Assembly: GCA_023398335.1 (NCBI GenBank)
Contig: JAEWSJ010000020.1
Location: forward strand, 1-13,746
Source of the DNA: Bacillota bacterium
Lineage (GTDB): Bacteria; Bacillota_I; Bacilli_A; RFN20; CAG-288
Reading direction: 5' to 3'
DNA length: 13,746 bases
Position 1 is the stretch's first letter. Each line of letters begins with the position of its first letter. The notes under the pieces are model-generated. The model saw nothing but the letters and a program-made list of their open reading frames with translations, had not been told where the DNA came from and searched no databases. The translations under genes and the position numbers were made by a program. Positions 7,282 to 13,638 of this stretch are shown here, piece after piece.

Positions 7282-9140
7282 AACTCTGAAGAGATGATTC
7301 TTACATCAACAGTAAAATCCTTAAATGGTGTTTTTAGTTTTCCGTCTGATGTAATTTTTAAGTCTATTTGATCATTTGTTATCGGATCAGTATATAGAAC
7401 TTTGGCAATAGAAGTGATATTAGTTTCATAGGAATATGAATCATTGATGCCAGATATTTTTAATTCAGCATGACCATTTGACGTATCTATTGTCTTAAAG
7501 ATTGAAGTTGAATCTATTCCTTGGTAGCCGATAAGTGATATTTCTTTATTAATGTCGTGTCCAACTTCATTAACATAGATTTTATTTATTGTAAGTTTTA
7601 CCGGAGCACTCTTTACTGCAAATAGTTTGGTATCTTCTTTAAGTTCTAATGGTAAATCTACTTTTGTATATTCTGAGGTAGTTGAATTAAAGGAGTAAAA
7701 GCCATATAGAACGGAATTTGTTCCGTTGTAATCAGCAGAAGAAGATAAGTCAATAGAGAATACGATTCCGTTATAATATTTAGATAATAAACTATCTGGA
7801 GTTACAGGTTGGGTAATATTCCCACTCTCGTCTAGATAAGCGGAATTTATTGTTAATAAGTATTGGTCTTTAATAACTGGATAGAAACAAATTGAATCGA
7901 ATTTTTCATCATCCGCTGAGACGATGTAATTTGCCTTGTTTGTACTATCAATTCCAATATTGGATTTTGTTGTTGCAGATCCTTTTACTTTTTCAACCAC
8001 CCAATAAGAAATATATTGTTTGTTAAGTAATGTTGGCTTAAAGGTTTGTAAATCAATACTTTGTCCTTCTAAATAAGTGTTAAGTGTTGTTTTAGAAGTT
8101 TCGTCCTTTGTACTATCGGTATAGATTGTATAAACAACATTGTCAGTAAATACTGCATATAAAGTGATGCTTTCAGCAGGGAAAGTAGAGAAGGTATATT
8201 TTTCACCAGTGGATGTTTTCCAATGGGAGAAATGCTTGCTCGGCATATAATTTTTAATATATGTTTGAATAGTGTCTAATGTTGGAGCAGAGGTAACATC
8301 TTCATTAAAACCAATTTGTGGAGCAACAACATCAGTATGACCTTCAACATCAAATGTGATGATTACTTTATCTTTGAACATTGGAGTAAGAACTACACTG
8401 GAAGTAATGAATGAATCAAAGTTGAATAATTTTGATTTAGCGGTGTACCAACCTTTGAATTTATAATTAGCAGTAGCGGAAGGGCTTAATATCGCTTTAA
8501 TTTCATCGGAAAAATCTATGTATTCAGAGACCTTCTTTTCTGGATCAACATAGAACTTGTTAAGTGTATATGAAGATAATCTTGTACCTGCTAAATTGAA
8601 TGATACTTCAGCCCAATCAGTGTAATTGGCTTTTAAAACAATATTTTGGGAAGGGAAAGTGCTGGAGGTAAATACTTCTCCATCTAATGTCCAATTAGAA
8701 AAAGTTGATTTATCTTTTTTTACTTTTGGAAAATCTCCTAAAATTGAATTTCCTGATAGTCCGGTTAATACAGTTGGTTGTTTATCATCGATATAACTTC
8801 CACCGTTTAAATCAAATGTTATCGTAACATTAAGTTTAAAGCAGGCGTATAAGCTTGTATCAGCAATAGGATAATACGAAACATCTGTCTTATTTGTTAA
8901 TTCAGTATTTAAATACCATCCACAGAAGGTATACCCTTCTTTATTTTGATAACCAGTAATGGTTGTTTTATCCGTGTCAGATATTTTAGTACCTTGAACA
9001 CCAGTAACAGTTCCAAGTGAACTCTCCCCATCATAAAAGTTAATTGAATTAGTTTTAGGTAAAACTATTTCAGCATTACATGATGACAATAGAGCAAGGA
9101 CTGATAGTGATGCACATAGAATAGTGTTTTTTCTTTTCAT
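7278..9140 (-). CDS. Surface lipoprotein with InlB/Flg_new-like repeats, function unknown
   Basis: This is a 620-residue predicted lipoprotein. A basic N-terminus (MKRK), a hydrophobic core and a lipobox LSSC give lipidated Cys21, so the mature protein should be anchored to the outer face of the membrane. The rest is built of degenerate units of about 75 residues. Each starts with a beta strand such as ITFDLNGG (107-114) or ITFDVEG (261-267), has a W anchor preceded by a turn (Trp75, 150, 231, 307, 380), and ends with an LxAxF-like strand (LYACF, LKANY, LTPMF, LYAVF). This is the layout of the Listeria-Bacteroides (Flg_new/InlB B) repeat, a ubiquitin-like beta-grasp fold. Repeats 5 and 6 (336-510) are degenerate, and 513-620 is a distinct C-terminal part. 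No enzyme motif, LPXTG signal or C-terminal membrane segment is present. Such proteins are often linked to adhesion, but the ligand is unknown. No clear ribosome binding site precedes the ATG. Confidence 0.85.
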   Translation of the reverse strand: MKRKNTILCASLSVLALLSSCNAEIVLPKTNSINFYDGESSLGTVTGVQGTKISDTDKTTITGYQNKEGYTFCGWYLNTELTNKTDVSYYPIADTSLYACFKLNVTITFDLNGGSYIDDKQPTVLTGLSGNSILGDFPKVKKDKSTFSNWTLDGEVFTSSTFPSQNIVLKANYTDWAEVSFNLAGTRLSSYTLNKFYVDPEKKVSEYIDFSDEIKAILSPSATANYKFKGWYTAKSKLFNFDSFITSSVVLTPMFKDKVIITFDVEGHTDVVAPQIGFNEDVTSAPTLDTIQTYIKNYMPSKHFSHWKTSTGEKYTFSTFPAESITLYAVFTDNVVYTIYTDSTKDETSKTTLNTYLEGQSIDLQTFKPTLLNKQYISYWVVEKVKGSATTKSNIGIDSTNKANYIVSADDEKFDSICFYPVIKDQYLLTINSAYLDESGNITQPVTPDSLLSKYYNGIVFSIDLSSSADYNGTNSVLYGFYSFNSTTSEYTKVDLPLELKEDTKLFAVKSAPVKLTINKIYVNEVGHDINKEISLIGYQGIDSTSIFKTIDTSNGHAELKISGINDSYSYETNITSIAKVLYTDPITNDQIDLKITSDGKLKTPFKDFTVDVRIISSEF

Positions 9141-9146
9141 GTCTTT

Positions 9147-9152
9147 ATTATA
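9147..9152 (-). promoter_or_regulatory. Candidate -10 box immediately upstream of the lipoprotein gene
   Basis: A perfect TATAAT on the minus strand lies only 6 bases before the lipoprotein ATG, and no Shine-Dalgarno sequence is present. If used, transcription would start at or next to the ATG, giving a leaderless mRNA. The hexamer 17 bases upstream (TTTTAT) is a poor -35, and chance occurrence in such AT-rich DNA is a real possibility. Confidence 0.3.
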
Positions 9153-9227
9153 GAGAATAATTAGATAAAATAAAAGATGGTTATTTAATTTATATTATTT
9201 ATTAATATATATAAATATAGTAAAAAA

Positions 9228-9256
9228 TTGACATGGAATATATTTTTTGATAATAT
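9228..9256 (+). promoter_or_regulatory. Strong sigma-A-type promoter for the CNNM/CorC-like gene
   Basis: A perfect -35 TTGACA (9228-9233) is followed by a 17-base spacer and TAATAT (9251-9256). The bases just before the -10 give the extended TG-n motif (9248-9249). Upstream, about 9181-9220 is almost pure A/T and could act as an UP element. Transcription would start near 9262-9264, just before the AAGGAGG ribosome binding site at 9271-9277. This layout rules out the in-frame TTG at 9228 as the start codon of the downstream gene. Confidence 0.75.
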
Positions 9257-9290
9257 CATATCATTAATTCAAGGAGGAAAATTGTCCAAA

Positions 9291-10358
9291 ATGGAAATTC
9301 CGCTGTTTATTTCGTTAATAATTTTAATCGTCTTCTCTGCTTTCTTCTCGTGTTCGGAGACTGCGTATACTAGCTTGTCGCACGTTCGTATCGAACGACT
9401 GGCAAAAACAAAAAAAAGTGCTAAATTAGCATTAAAAATATCTAATAATTACGATCGTCTTCTCAATAGTATTTTAATTGGAAATAATATTGTTAACATT
9501 GCAGCTTCCACTATCGGAACGTTGCTTTTTATTACATGGGTTGGCGCGGAAAACGGGCCAACTATTTCTACTATTGTTTTAACTATTGTTATTTTAGTTT
9601 TTGGTGAAACCACACCAAAAAGTTTAGCTAAAGAGTATCCAGAGTCGGTTGCTTTAATGGTTGTTTATCCTTTGTATTTTTTCTATATTTTATTCTATCC
9701 GTTAACTGTATTCTTCGATGGATGGAAATGGTTATTATTGAAAATTTTTAACACTAAAGAAAAAGAACCTTCGTTAACTGAAGATGAATTTAAAATGATT
9801 GTTTCTGATATTAAAGAAGAGGGTGTTATTAATCAAAACGAACATGACTTAATTCAAAAATCTATCATTTTTGATGATCAGATTATTGAAAAGATTATGA
9901 CTCCATGGGATAAGGTTGTAAAGATCTATAAAGGTTATTCTGATTATGAAATAAAAGAGATATTTGAAATGAATAATTACTCTCGTGTTCCATATGTAGA
10001 TAAAGAAACAAATCAAGTGTTAGGATTAATCTTACAAAAAGATTTTTATGAAATGATGCTTGAAGAAAATTGTTCATTAGAATCAATAGTAAAGCCCCCG
10101 TTATTTGCAAAGTCCTCAACTAGAATTGCTGATATGTTTAAAAGATTCCAAAAGGTTAAACAACATCTTGCTATCATTCTTGATAACAATGGAAATTTTG
10201 TTGGTGTATTATCACTTGAAGATATCTTGGAAGAATTAGTTGGTGAAATTGAAGATGAATATGATGCTGAAGATATGCTTGAAGAACAAAGTGTTATTAA
10301 GCAAGATAAAATAGAAGCTTTAGAGAAAAAGAAAAAGCCTTATTCTCAATCAAGATAA
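9291..10358 (+). CDS. CNNM/CorC (HlyC)-like membrane protein with paired CBS domains
   Basis: This is a 355-residue integral membrane protein of the DUF21/CNNM family, members of which are linked to magnesium or other divalent-cation efflux. The DUF21 domain (about 5-160) contains SCSETAYTSLS (20-30), GNNIVNIAAST (64-74) and VFGETTPKSLAKE (103-115), with hydrophobic helices near 5-22, 66-85, 92-107 and 121-142. Two CBS domains follow (about 197-255 and 263-320), beginning with KIMTPWDKV and ending EDILEELVGEI; these usually bind adenine nucleotides. The protein stops after an acidic and Lys-rich tail, so the C-terminal CorC_HlyC domain found in many relatives is missing. The AGGAGG at 9272-9277 lies 4 bases before an in-frame TTG (9282) and 13 before the ATG (9291); either could start translation, and ATG is my choice. 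A strong promoter is at 9228-9256. The transported ion cannot be told from sequence. Confidence 0.88.
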   Translation: MEIPLFISLIILIVFSAFFSCSETAYTSLSHVRIERLAKTKKSAKLALKISNNYDRLLNSILIGNNIVNIAASTIGTLLFITWVGAENGPTISTIVLTIVILVFGETTPKSLAKEYPESVALMVVYPLYFFYILFYPLTVFFDGWKWLLLKIFNTKEKEPSLTEDEFKMIVSDIKEEGVINQNEHDLIQKSIIFDDQIIEKIMTPWDKVVKIYKGYSDYEIKEIFEMNNYSRVPYVDKETNQVLGLILQKDFYEMMLEENCSLESIVKPPLFAKSSTRIADMFKRFQKVKQHLAIILDNNGNFVGVLSLEDILEELVGEIEDEYDAEDMLEEQSVIKQDKIEALEKKKKPYSQSR

Positions 10359-10360
10359 TA

Positions 10361-10424
10361 AAAAAGTTTGGATTTAAGTATTTCCATATTTGGTTTATGG
10401 ATAATATCAGTCCAAATTTTTTTT
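10361..10424. terminator. Bidirectional hairpin terminator between convergent genes
   Basis: AAAAAGTTTGGA (10361-10372) pairs with TCCAAATTTTTT (10411-10422) over 12 bases including one G-U pair. The 38-base loop holds a small inner stem, CCATA/TATGG (10384-10400). T-runs follow on both strands (10417-10424 on plus; the A-run at 10360-10365 on minus). It lies just after the CNNM-like gene and touches the stop of the minus-strand TfoX-like gene, so it can serve both. The long loop makes efficiency uncertain. Confidence 0.6.
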
Positions 10425-10722
10425 ATTTCTTCAATTTTAATTCTTTATATGTATCTATTACTATATCTCTTAGTAAATCCATATCGTCAATATCATCCAC
10501 TAAATACATTGGTTTTTCATTGGTGTATGGAATTTGTTTTTCCATATTGTATTTTTTATTGGCATCACATATTTTTACTAGAAGTCTACAATCGAAAATA
10601 CCACCAAATAGAAGACCTTTATAGTATAAAAGATATTCACCCATCATTTGTTTTACAGTGATATCATCTAATAAACTTAACTGATCAAGAACAAAATCTT
10701 TATAATCTTTTGTTGCGGACAT
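10423..10722 (-). CDS. TfoX N-terminal-domain protein
   Basis: This small protein of 99 residues matches the TfoX N-terminal domain family. The diagnostic stretch is DDITVKQMMGEYLLYYKGLLFGGI, spanning residues 19-42 (key residues MMGEY, YYKG, LFGGI), followed by LLVK (47-50) and a PMYLVDDIDD segment (71-80). Proteobacterial TfoX/Sxy, which activates competence genes, has an additional C-terminal domain that is absent here. Single-domain versions are common in Bacillota and their role is not established, so a competence function should not be assumed. A good GAGGG ribosome binding site lies 6 bases before the ATG and overlaps the TGA end of the upstream GNAT gene, whose stop is only 9 bases away. 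The two were probably one minus-strand operon. After the IS66 insertion in the GNAT gene, transcription of this gene may depend on a new promoter. Confidence 0.8.
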   Translation of the reverse strand: MSATKDYKDFVLDQLSLLDDITVKQMMGEYLLYYKGLLFGGIFDCRLLVKICDANKKYNMEKQIPYTNEKPMYLVDDIDDMDLLRDIVIDTYKELKLKK

Positions 10723-10731
10723 ATTTTTCCC

Positions 10732-11218
10732 TCACTTTAAATCGCTAATTAATAAACCATAAACATATGTATCTTGATAAATTGCATTGCCTCGTGTGTC
10801 ATTCTTAAAAGAAACATTTTTTCTTAATAAAGCTTTTCTTCTATAATTCAACGATTCTAGTAAGGCGTATGAACATATGTTTCGTGGATCACACTCAGTA
10901 AATATTCTATAAACGTTATTTGATAATGCATCATTTATTATGTATAACACGACTTCTTAAGCATAACCTTTTCTTTGATAGTTCTTGTTTACTATGTAGA
11001 TTATTTCTTTAGAATTAAAGACACGATTAACAAAATATATATTTCCGATTACTTTATGGTTTTCTTTAAGTTCTATCGCATATAATTCATCGCTATTAAG
11101 ACGGTGTTTTAAATGATTCTTTTCGTTTTCGTATGTAATATCTGGATAGGCTTCGAAATCGTAATTCTTTCTTTGAGAAAGGAATTCATATAAGTCATCG
11201 TAATCATTTTCGTATACG
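10732..11218 (-). pseudogene. GNAT acetyltransferase (RimJ/RimL type), broken by a nonsense codon and an IS insertion
   Basis: The minus strand encodes most of an N-acetyltransferase that would transfer acetyl from acetyl-CoA to an amine. From the 5' side it reads VYENDYDDLYEFL (near the start of the usual domain), then YAIELKENHKVIGNIYF (a central strand), the acetyl-CoA loop NKNYQRKGYA (the family's QxxGxG/A region), and finally VYRIFTECDPRNICSYALLESLNYRR, which resembles the conserved CDPRNxxSxxLLEKLGFR block. Directly after GYA is an in-frame TAA (10957-10959), after which the same frame continues as EVVLYIINDALSNN with no frameshift. The 5' end is cut at the IS66 target site (11211-11218), so roughly 15 N-terminal residues and the start codon are missing and should lie beyond the window end. 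With two independent lesions, loss of function is likely. The substrate is unknown. Confidence 0.85.
11211..11218. repeat. Left target-site duplication of the IS66 element (CGTATACG)
   Basis: CGTATACG flanks the left inverted repeat and CGTATACT (13737-13744) flanks the right one. Eight bases is the usual IS66 duplication size, and 7 of 8 match here. The core GTATAC is itself a palindrome, so the exact edge between element and target is ambiguous by one or two bases. Confidence 0.65.
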
Positions 11219-11234
11219 TCAAAAATTAACACCC
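11219..11234 (+). repeat. IS66 left terminal inverted repeat
   Basis: TCAAAAATTAACACCC matches the inverse of the right end (13721-13736) at 13 of 16 positions; the three mismatches form an A/T block at positions 5-7. Similarity continues inward to TAGATAAAAAG (left) versus ATATATAAAAAG (right, inverted) with a one-base length difference. Confidence 0.85.
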
Positions 11235-11250
11235 TAGATAAAAAGTAAAG

Positions 11251-11286
11251 AATCGCTATCCTAAGAAATATAGGAGGCGATTTTTT
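11251..11286 (+). promoter_or_regulatory. Hairpin masking the tnpA ribosome binding site, with terminator-like T-run
   Basis: AATCGC (11251-11256) pairs with GCGATT (11277-11282), then after a small bulge TCCTA (11259-11263) pairs with TAGGA (11271-11275) around a 7-base loop. The AGGAGG ribosome binding site of tnpA (11272-11277) lies inside the 3' arm. The stem runs into six T's (11281-11286), so it could also act as an intrinsic terminator for transcripts entering from outside. Such shielding of transposase translation is known in principle from other IS elements; here it is inferred from base pairing. Confidence 0.6.
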
Positions 11287-11288
11287 AT

Positions 11289-11660
11289 ATGGGAAAGTTT
11301 TATACAGATCAAGAAAGATACGAATGGTGTAGAAAATGCAAAATTTCAGGAGATAGCATAAATAAATTTGCAAGAAATAATGGAATATCGAGAGGAACGT
11401 TACGCGATTGGATGAGTGCATATAATAATATTCATGGTAAATTCATAAATCTAAATAAATTAAGCGAAAAAGAAAATACAGTAATTGAAGATAAAGATGT
11501 AACGATAAATATTTTATCGGAGATAGAAAAAGTAAAGAGAAGCACTCACTTTTCTAGATTCGATCATTCAATCGTGGTTATTGAATATAAAGAATTAAAA
11601 ATAACAACTTCGCTTGAGCAAGCAGAAAAATTGTTAGAGAAATTATATGATCAAATTTAA
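11289..11660 (+). CDS. tnpA: IS66 accessory protein TnpA (helix-turn-helix)
   Basis: This is the first gene of the IS66 element, 123 residues, and encodes the small DNA-binding accessory protein needed with TnpB and TnpC for transposition. The N-terminus reads like an IS66/IS3-type helix-turn-helix: YTDQERYEWCRKCKISGDSI, then NKFARNNGISRGTLRDWM (residues 25-42) as the turn and recognition helix. The rest is charged, and the end (TSLEQAEKLLEKLYDQI) resembles the C-terminal part of IS66 TnpA proteins. The ATG sits 11 bases after AGGAGG (11272-11277), which is slightly long spacing and lies in a hairpin, implying weak translation. The gene overlaps tnpB by 14 bases. Identity rests on its position before a clear tnpB and on the helix-turn-helix. 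Confidence 0.82.
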   Translation: MGKFYTDQERYEWCRKCKISGDSINKFARNNGISRGTLRDWMSAYNNIHGKFINLNKLSEKENTVIEDKDVTINILSEIEKVKRSTHFSRFDHSIVVIEYKELKITTSLEQAEKLLEKLYDQI

Positions 11661-12000
11661 TGAGAGCAAGAATATTTATTTATATTCGGAGAATGTGGAT
11701 ATGCGAATGGGAATGCAAAAACTCCAAATATTAGTGGCTTCAAATTTTAATAAAATGGAAATAAGACATTCGGTATTTGTCTTTTGCTCTAACAATGGAA
11801 AAACAATCAAAATGTATTATGAAGATGATTATGGCAGTTGGTTATTACAAAACAAACTTTTTGATGGACGATTCAAATGGCCGAAAGGTTTAGAAATAGG
11901 AACAGTAATAACAAAGCAACAATTAGAAGGTCTATGCAAAGGATTAGAGGTTATCGAATCAAAAAGAACGAATGAAAATAAACCAATTGATTACTATTAG
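11647..12000 (+). CDS. tnpB: IS66 accessory protein TnpB (Orf2-like)
   Basis: This second IS66 gene (117 residues) belongs to the IS66 Orf2-like family. Recognisable blocks are IYLYSENVDMRMGMQKL (residues 10-26, matching the family's IYLxxGxxDMRKGxxxL pattern), VFVFCSNNGKTIKMYYEDDYG (starting near residue 43), and the signature LFDGRFKWP (71-79). The family has no known catalytic site; it is needed for IS66 transposition by an unclear mechanism. The ATG lies 14 bases before the tnpA stop with no strong ribosome binding site, so translation is probably coupled to tnpA. A strong hairpin starts within 10 bases of its stop. Full length with no frameshifts. Confidence 0.9.
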   Translation: MIKFNESKNIYLYSENVDMRMGMQKLQILVASNFNKMEIRHSVFVFCSNNGKTIKMYYEDDYGSWLLQNKLFDGRFKWPKGLEIGTVITKQQLEGLCKGLEVIESKRTNENKPIDYY

Positions 12001-12006
12001 AATTTT

Positions 12007-12045
12007 TTAGTCTATATATTTATATATAGACTAATTTTTATTTTT
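12007..12045 (+). terminator. Perfect 12-bp hairpin with T-tract between tnpB and tnpC
   Basis: TTAGTCTATATA (12007-12018) pairs perfectly with TATATAGACTAA (12023-12034) around a 4-base loop, followed by TTTTTATTTTT (12035-12045). It has the form of an intrinsic terminator, although the stem has only two G-C pairs. Located 6 bases after the tnpB stop, it would reduce the amount of transcript reaching tnpC. Since the stem is self-complementary but lacks a long A-run upstream, it should act mainly on the plus strand. Confidence 0.6.
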
Positions 12046-12061
12046 ATGATATCATATCTAT

Positions 12062-13624
12062 ATGAAAACAACCGAAGAACTATTAAAAGAGCTAGAAACT
12101 TTAAAAAAAGCATATAAAAAATTACAAAATGAAAATCAAAAAAAAGATGTCATTATTTATGAAACAAATAAAAAGTTAGAAAATACTCTTTTAATACTAC
12201 AAGCATATGAAGAAAAATATAATATTGAAAGAACAAAAGTATTTATTCCTAAAACAGAAAAATTAGATAAGATTGTTATTAATGAAACTGAAGAGATTTT
12301 GCATGAAGAAAAAGTAAAAAGGAAATCAAATAAAGGAAAAAAATATAATAAATCTAAGTTTGATTACGAAAAATACGTTACTGAAATAAAAGAAGAACTA
12401 CCAGAAGAAACTATATGTTCAACTTGTGGAGCCTCTTTAGTAGAAGCATCAAAGAAGACTAGATATTTAGTTGAAATAATACCAGCCAAGATAAAAGTAG
12501 TAAAAATAATTAAAATAAGTAAAAAATGTCCACATTGTAATAAGCAAGATAATAAAATTTATTATCCATTGTCAAAAGAAAATTTAGGTGGAAGTATCTT
12601 ATCCAACTCTTTAGCGGCTTTTATCATTGATCACAAATATGAATTAGGTATTCCCTTTCATCATTTAGCGGATTATTTAACTAAAGGTATAGGATTTGAA
12701 ATCAATAAACAAAATCTAGCTAATTATGTAGCAAAGATAACGAAAGTATTAGAACCAATATATAACAGAATGAAAGAAGATTTGTTAAATAACGGACCTA
12801 AAGTTATACATAGTGATGAAACTACTTTAGTGGTTTCAAAACCTGACGAAGAAAATAAGAATCGAAAAAAGAGTTATGTGTATGTCTATGCTTCAAGTTT
12901 ATACGATGCAAATAGAATTAGAATCTATGATTTCCATGAAAGCCGAGAAATAAAAGAAACATCACAATGGTTAAGTAATTATCAAGGAGTTATCGAATGT
13001 GATAATTTTGCAGGATATAACCTATTGAAAAAGCAAAATGAGAGCATTACCCTTCAAAAGTGTTGGGCACATGTTAGAAGAAGATACGCAGATATCGTAA
13101 AGGCAACAAAGAAAGAGAAGCGATTCGAATCTGTAGCGTATAAAATTTTAATAGAGATACAAAAAATATTTCAACTAGAGAAAAAGTATAAGGAAGATAA
13201 ATTAACGCCAGATGAGATTGTAGAAAAAAGAAAGAATGATATTCCTTCAATTAAAGAAAAAATTAAGGATATAGTATTTAATTGCAATCCATTAAAGAAA
13301 TCAGCATTAGAAGAAGCCGTAGAATATACAAAAGACTGTTGGAACGATTTATTTACCTTTGTTAACAATGGTTATGTGGAAATATCAAATAATCTCGCAG
13401 AAGTAGCTGTAAAGCCTTTTGTGCTTCAAAGAAAGGTATTTCAAACTGCTGGATCTTATGTAGGAGCAAGAATAACTGGAAAGATTTTTTCTATTGTTCA
13501 AACTTGTAAAATAAATAATGTTAATGTATCTAAATATATAGAGTATGTTCTTGAAAATATAAGTACAATTCCTATTGAAGAACTATTACCATATTCAAAA
13601 GAAATTACAAATAAATTGAAGTAA
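12062..13624 (+). CDS. tnpC: IS66 family transposase TnpC (DDE type)
   Basis: This DDE transposase (520 residues) cuts and joins the IS66 ends. The N-terminal 1-60 is a charged heptad-rich coiled coil (leucine-zipper-like). A zinc finger follows with Cys119/Cys122 (CSTC) and Cys156/Cys159 (CPHC). The catalytic core shows HSDET (Asp252), ECDNFAGYN (Asp314), the family-specific CWAHVRRRY (334-342), and ISNNLAE preceded by Glu440 (EISNNLAEVAVKPFVLQRK), completing the D-D-E triad. The C-terminal TAGSYVGARI through VLENI matches the IS66 C-terminal extension. Length is normal and no key residue is missing. No Shine-Dalgarno sequence precedes the ATG, and an in-frame TGA at 12047 limits any longer start. 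The hairpin just upstream suggests tnpC is expressed at low level. Confidence 0.95.
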   Translation: MKTTEELLKELETLKKAYKKLQNENQKKDVIIYETNKKLENTLLILQAYEEKYNIERTKVFIPKTEKLDKIVINETEEILHEEKVKRKSNKGKKYNKSKFDYEKYVTEIKEELPEETICSTCGASLVEASKKTRYLVEIIPAKIKVVKIIKISKKCPHCNKQDNKIYYPLSKENLGGSILSNSLAAFIIDHKYELGIPFHHLADYLTKGIGFEINKQNLANYVAKITKVLEPIYNRMKEDLLNNGPKVIHSDETTLVVSKPDEENKNRKKSYVYVYASSLYDANRIRIYDFHESREIKETSQWLSNYQGVIECDNFAGYNLLKKQNESITLQKCWAHVRRRYADIVKATKKEKRFESVAYKILIEIQKIFQLEKKYKEDKLTPDEIVEKRKNDIPSIKEKIKDIVFNCNPLKKSALEEAVEYTKDCWNDLFTFVNNGYVEISNNLAEVAVKPFVLQRKVFQTAGSYVGARITGKIFSIVQTCKINNVNVSKYIEYVLENISTIPIEELLPYSKEITNKLK

Positions 13625-13638
13625 GAGTCGAATTCTCA

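Noticed and set aside
9160..9227. AT-rich stretch as a replication origin or centromere-like site
   Set aside because: No DnaA boxes or iterated repeats were seen; divergent promoters and an UP element explain the composition.
9228..9281. TTG start codon at 9228 for the CNNM-like gene
   Set aside because: The TTG belongs to a consensus -35 box, upstream of the expected transcription start.
9895..10119. Minus-strand open frame of 74 codons
   Set aside because: Antisense shadow within the CBS region of the CNNM-like gene, with no domain resemblance and no ribosome binding site identified.
10368..10661. Two plus-strand open frames (10368-10661 and 10397-10624)
   Set aside because: Both are antisense to the TfoX-like gene, rich in Ile/Tyr/Phe, and start inside the terminator hairpin.
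10957..10959. Stop codon recoding or altered genetic code as explanation of the in-frame TAA
   Set aside because: Other genes in the window stop normally at TAA, and nothing nearby resembles a recoding signal; mutation or sequencing error is simpler. TGA as Trp is also not supported, since TGG encodes Trp and TGA ends the GNAT frame.
11219..11421. Apparent N-terminal extension of the GNAT frame by about 68 residues
   Set aside because: This stretch is read antisense through the IS66 end and tnpA; the GNAT similarity begins only at the target site, so the extension is chance read-through.
13171..13368. Minus-strand open frame of 65 codons
   Set aside because: Shadow inside tnpC with low-complexity Ser/Phe content.
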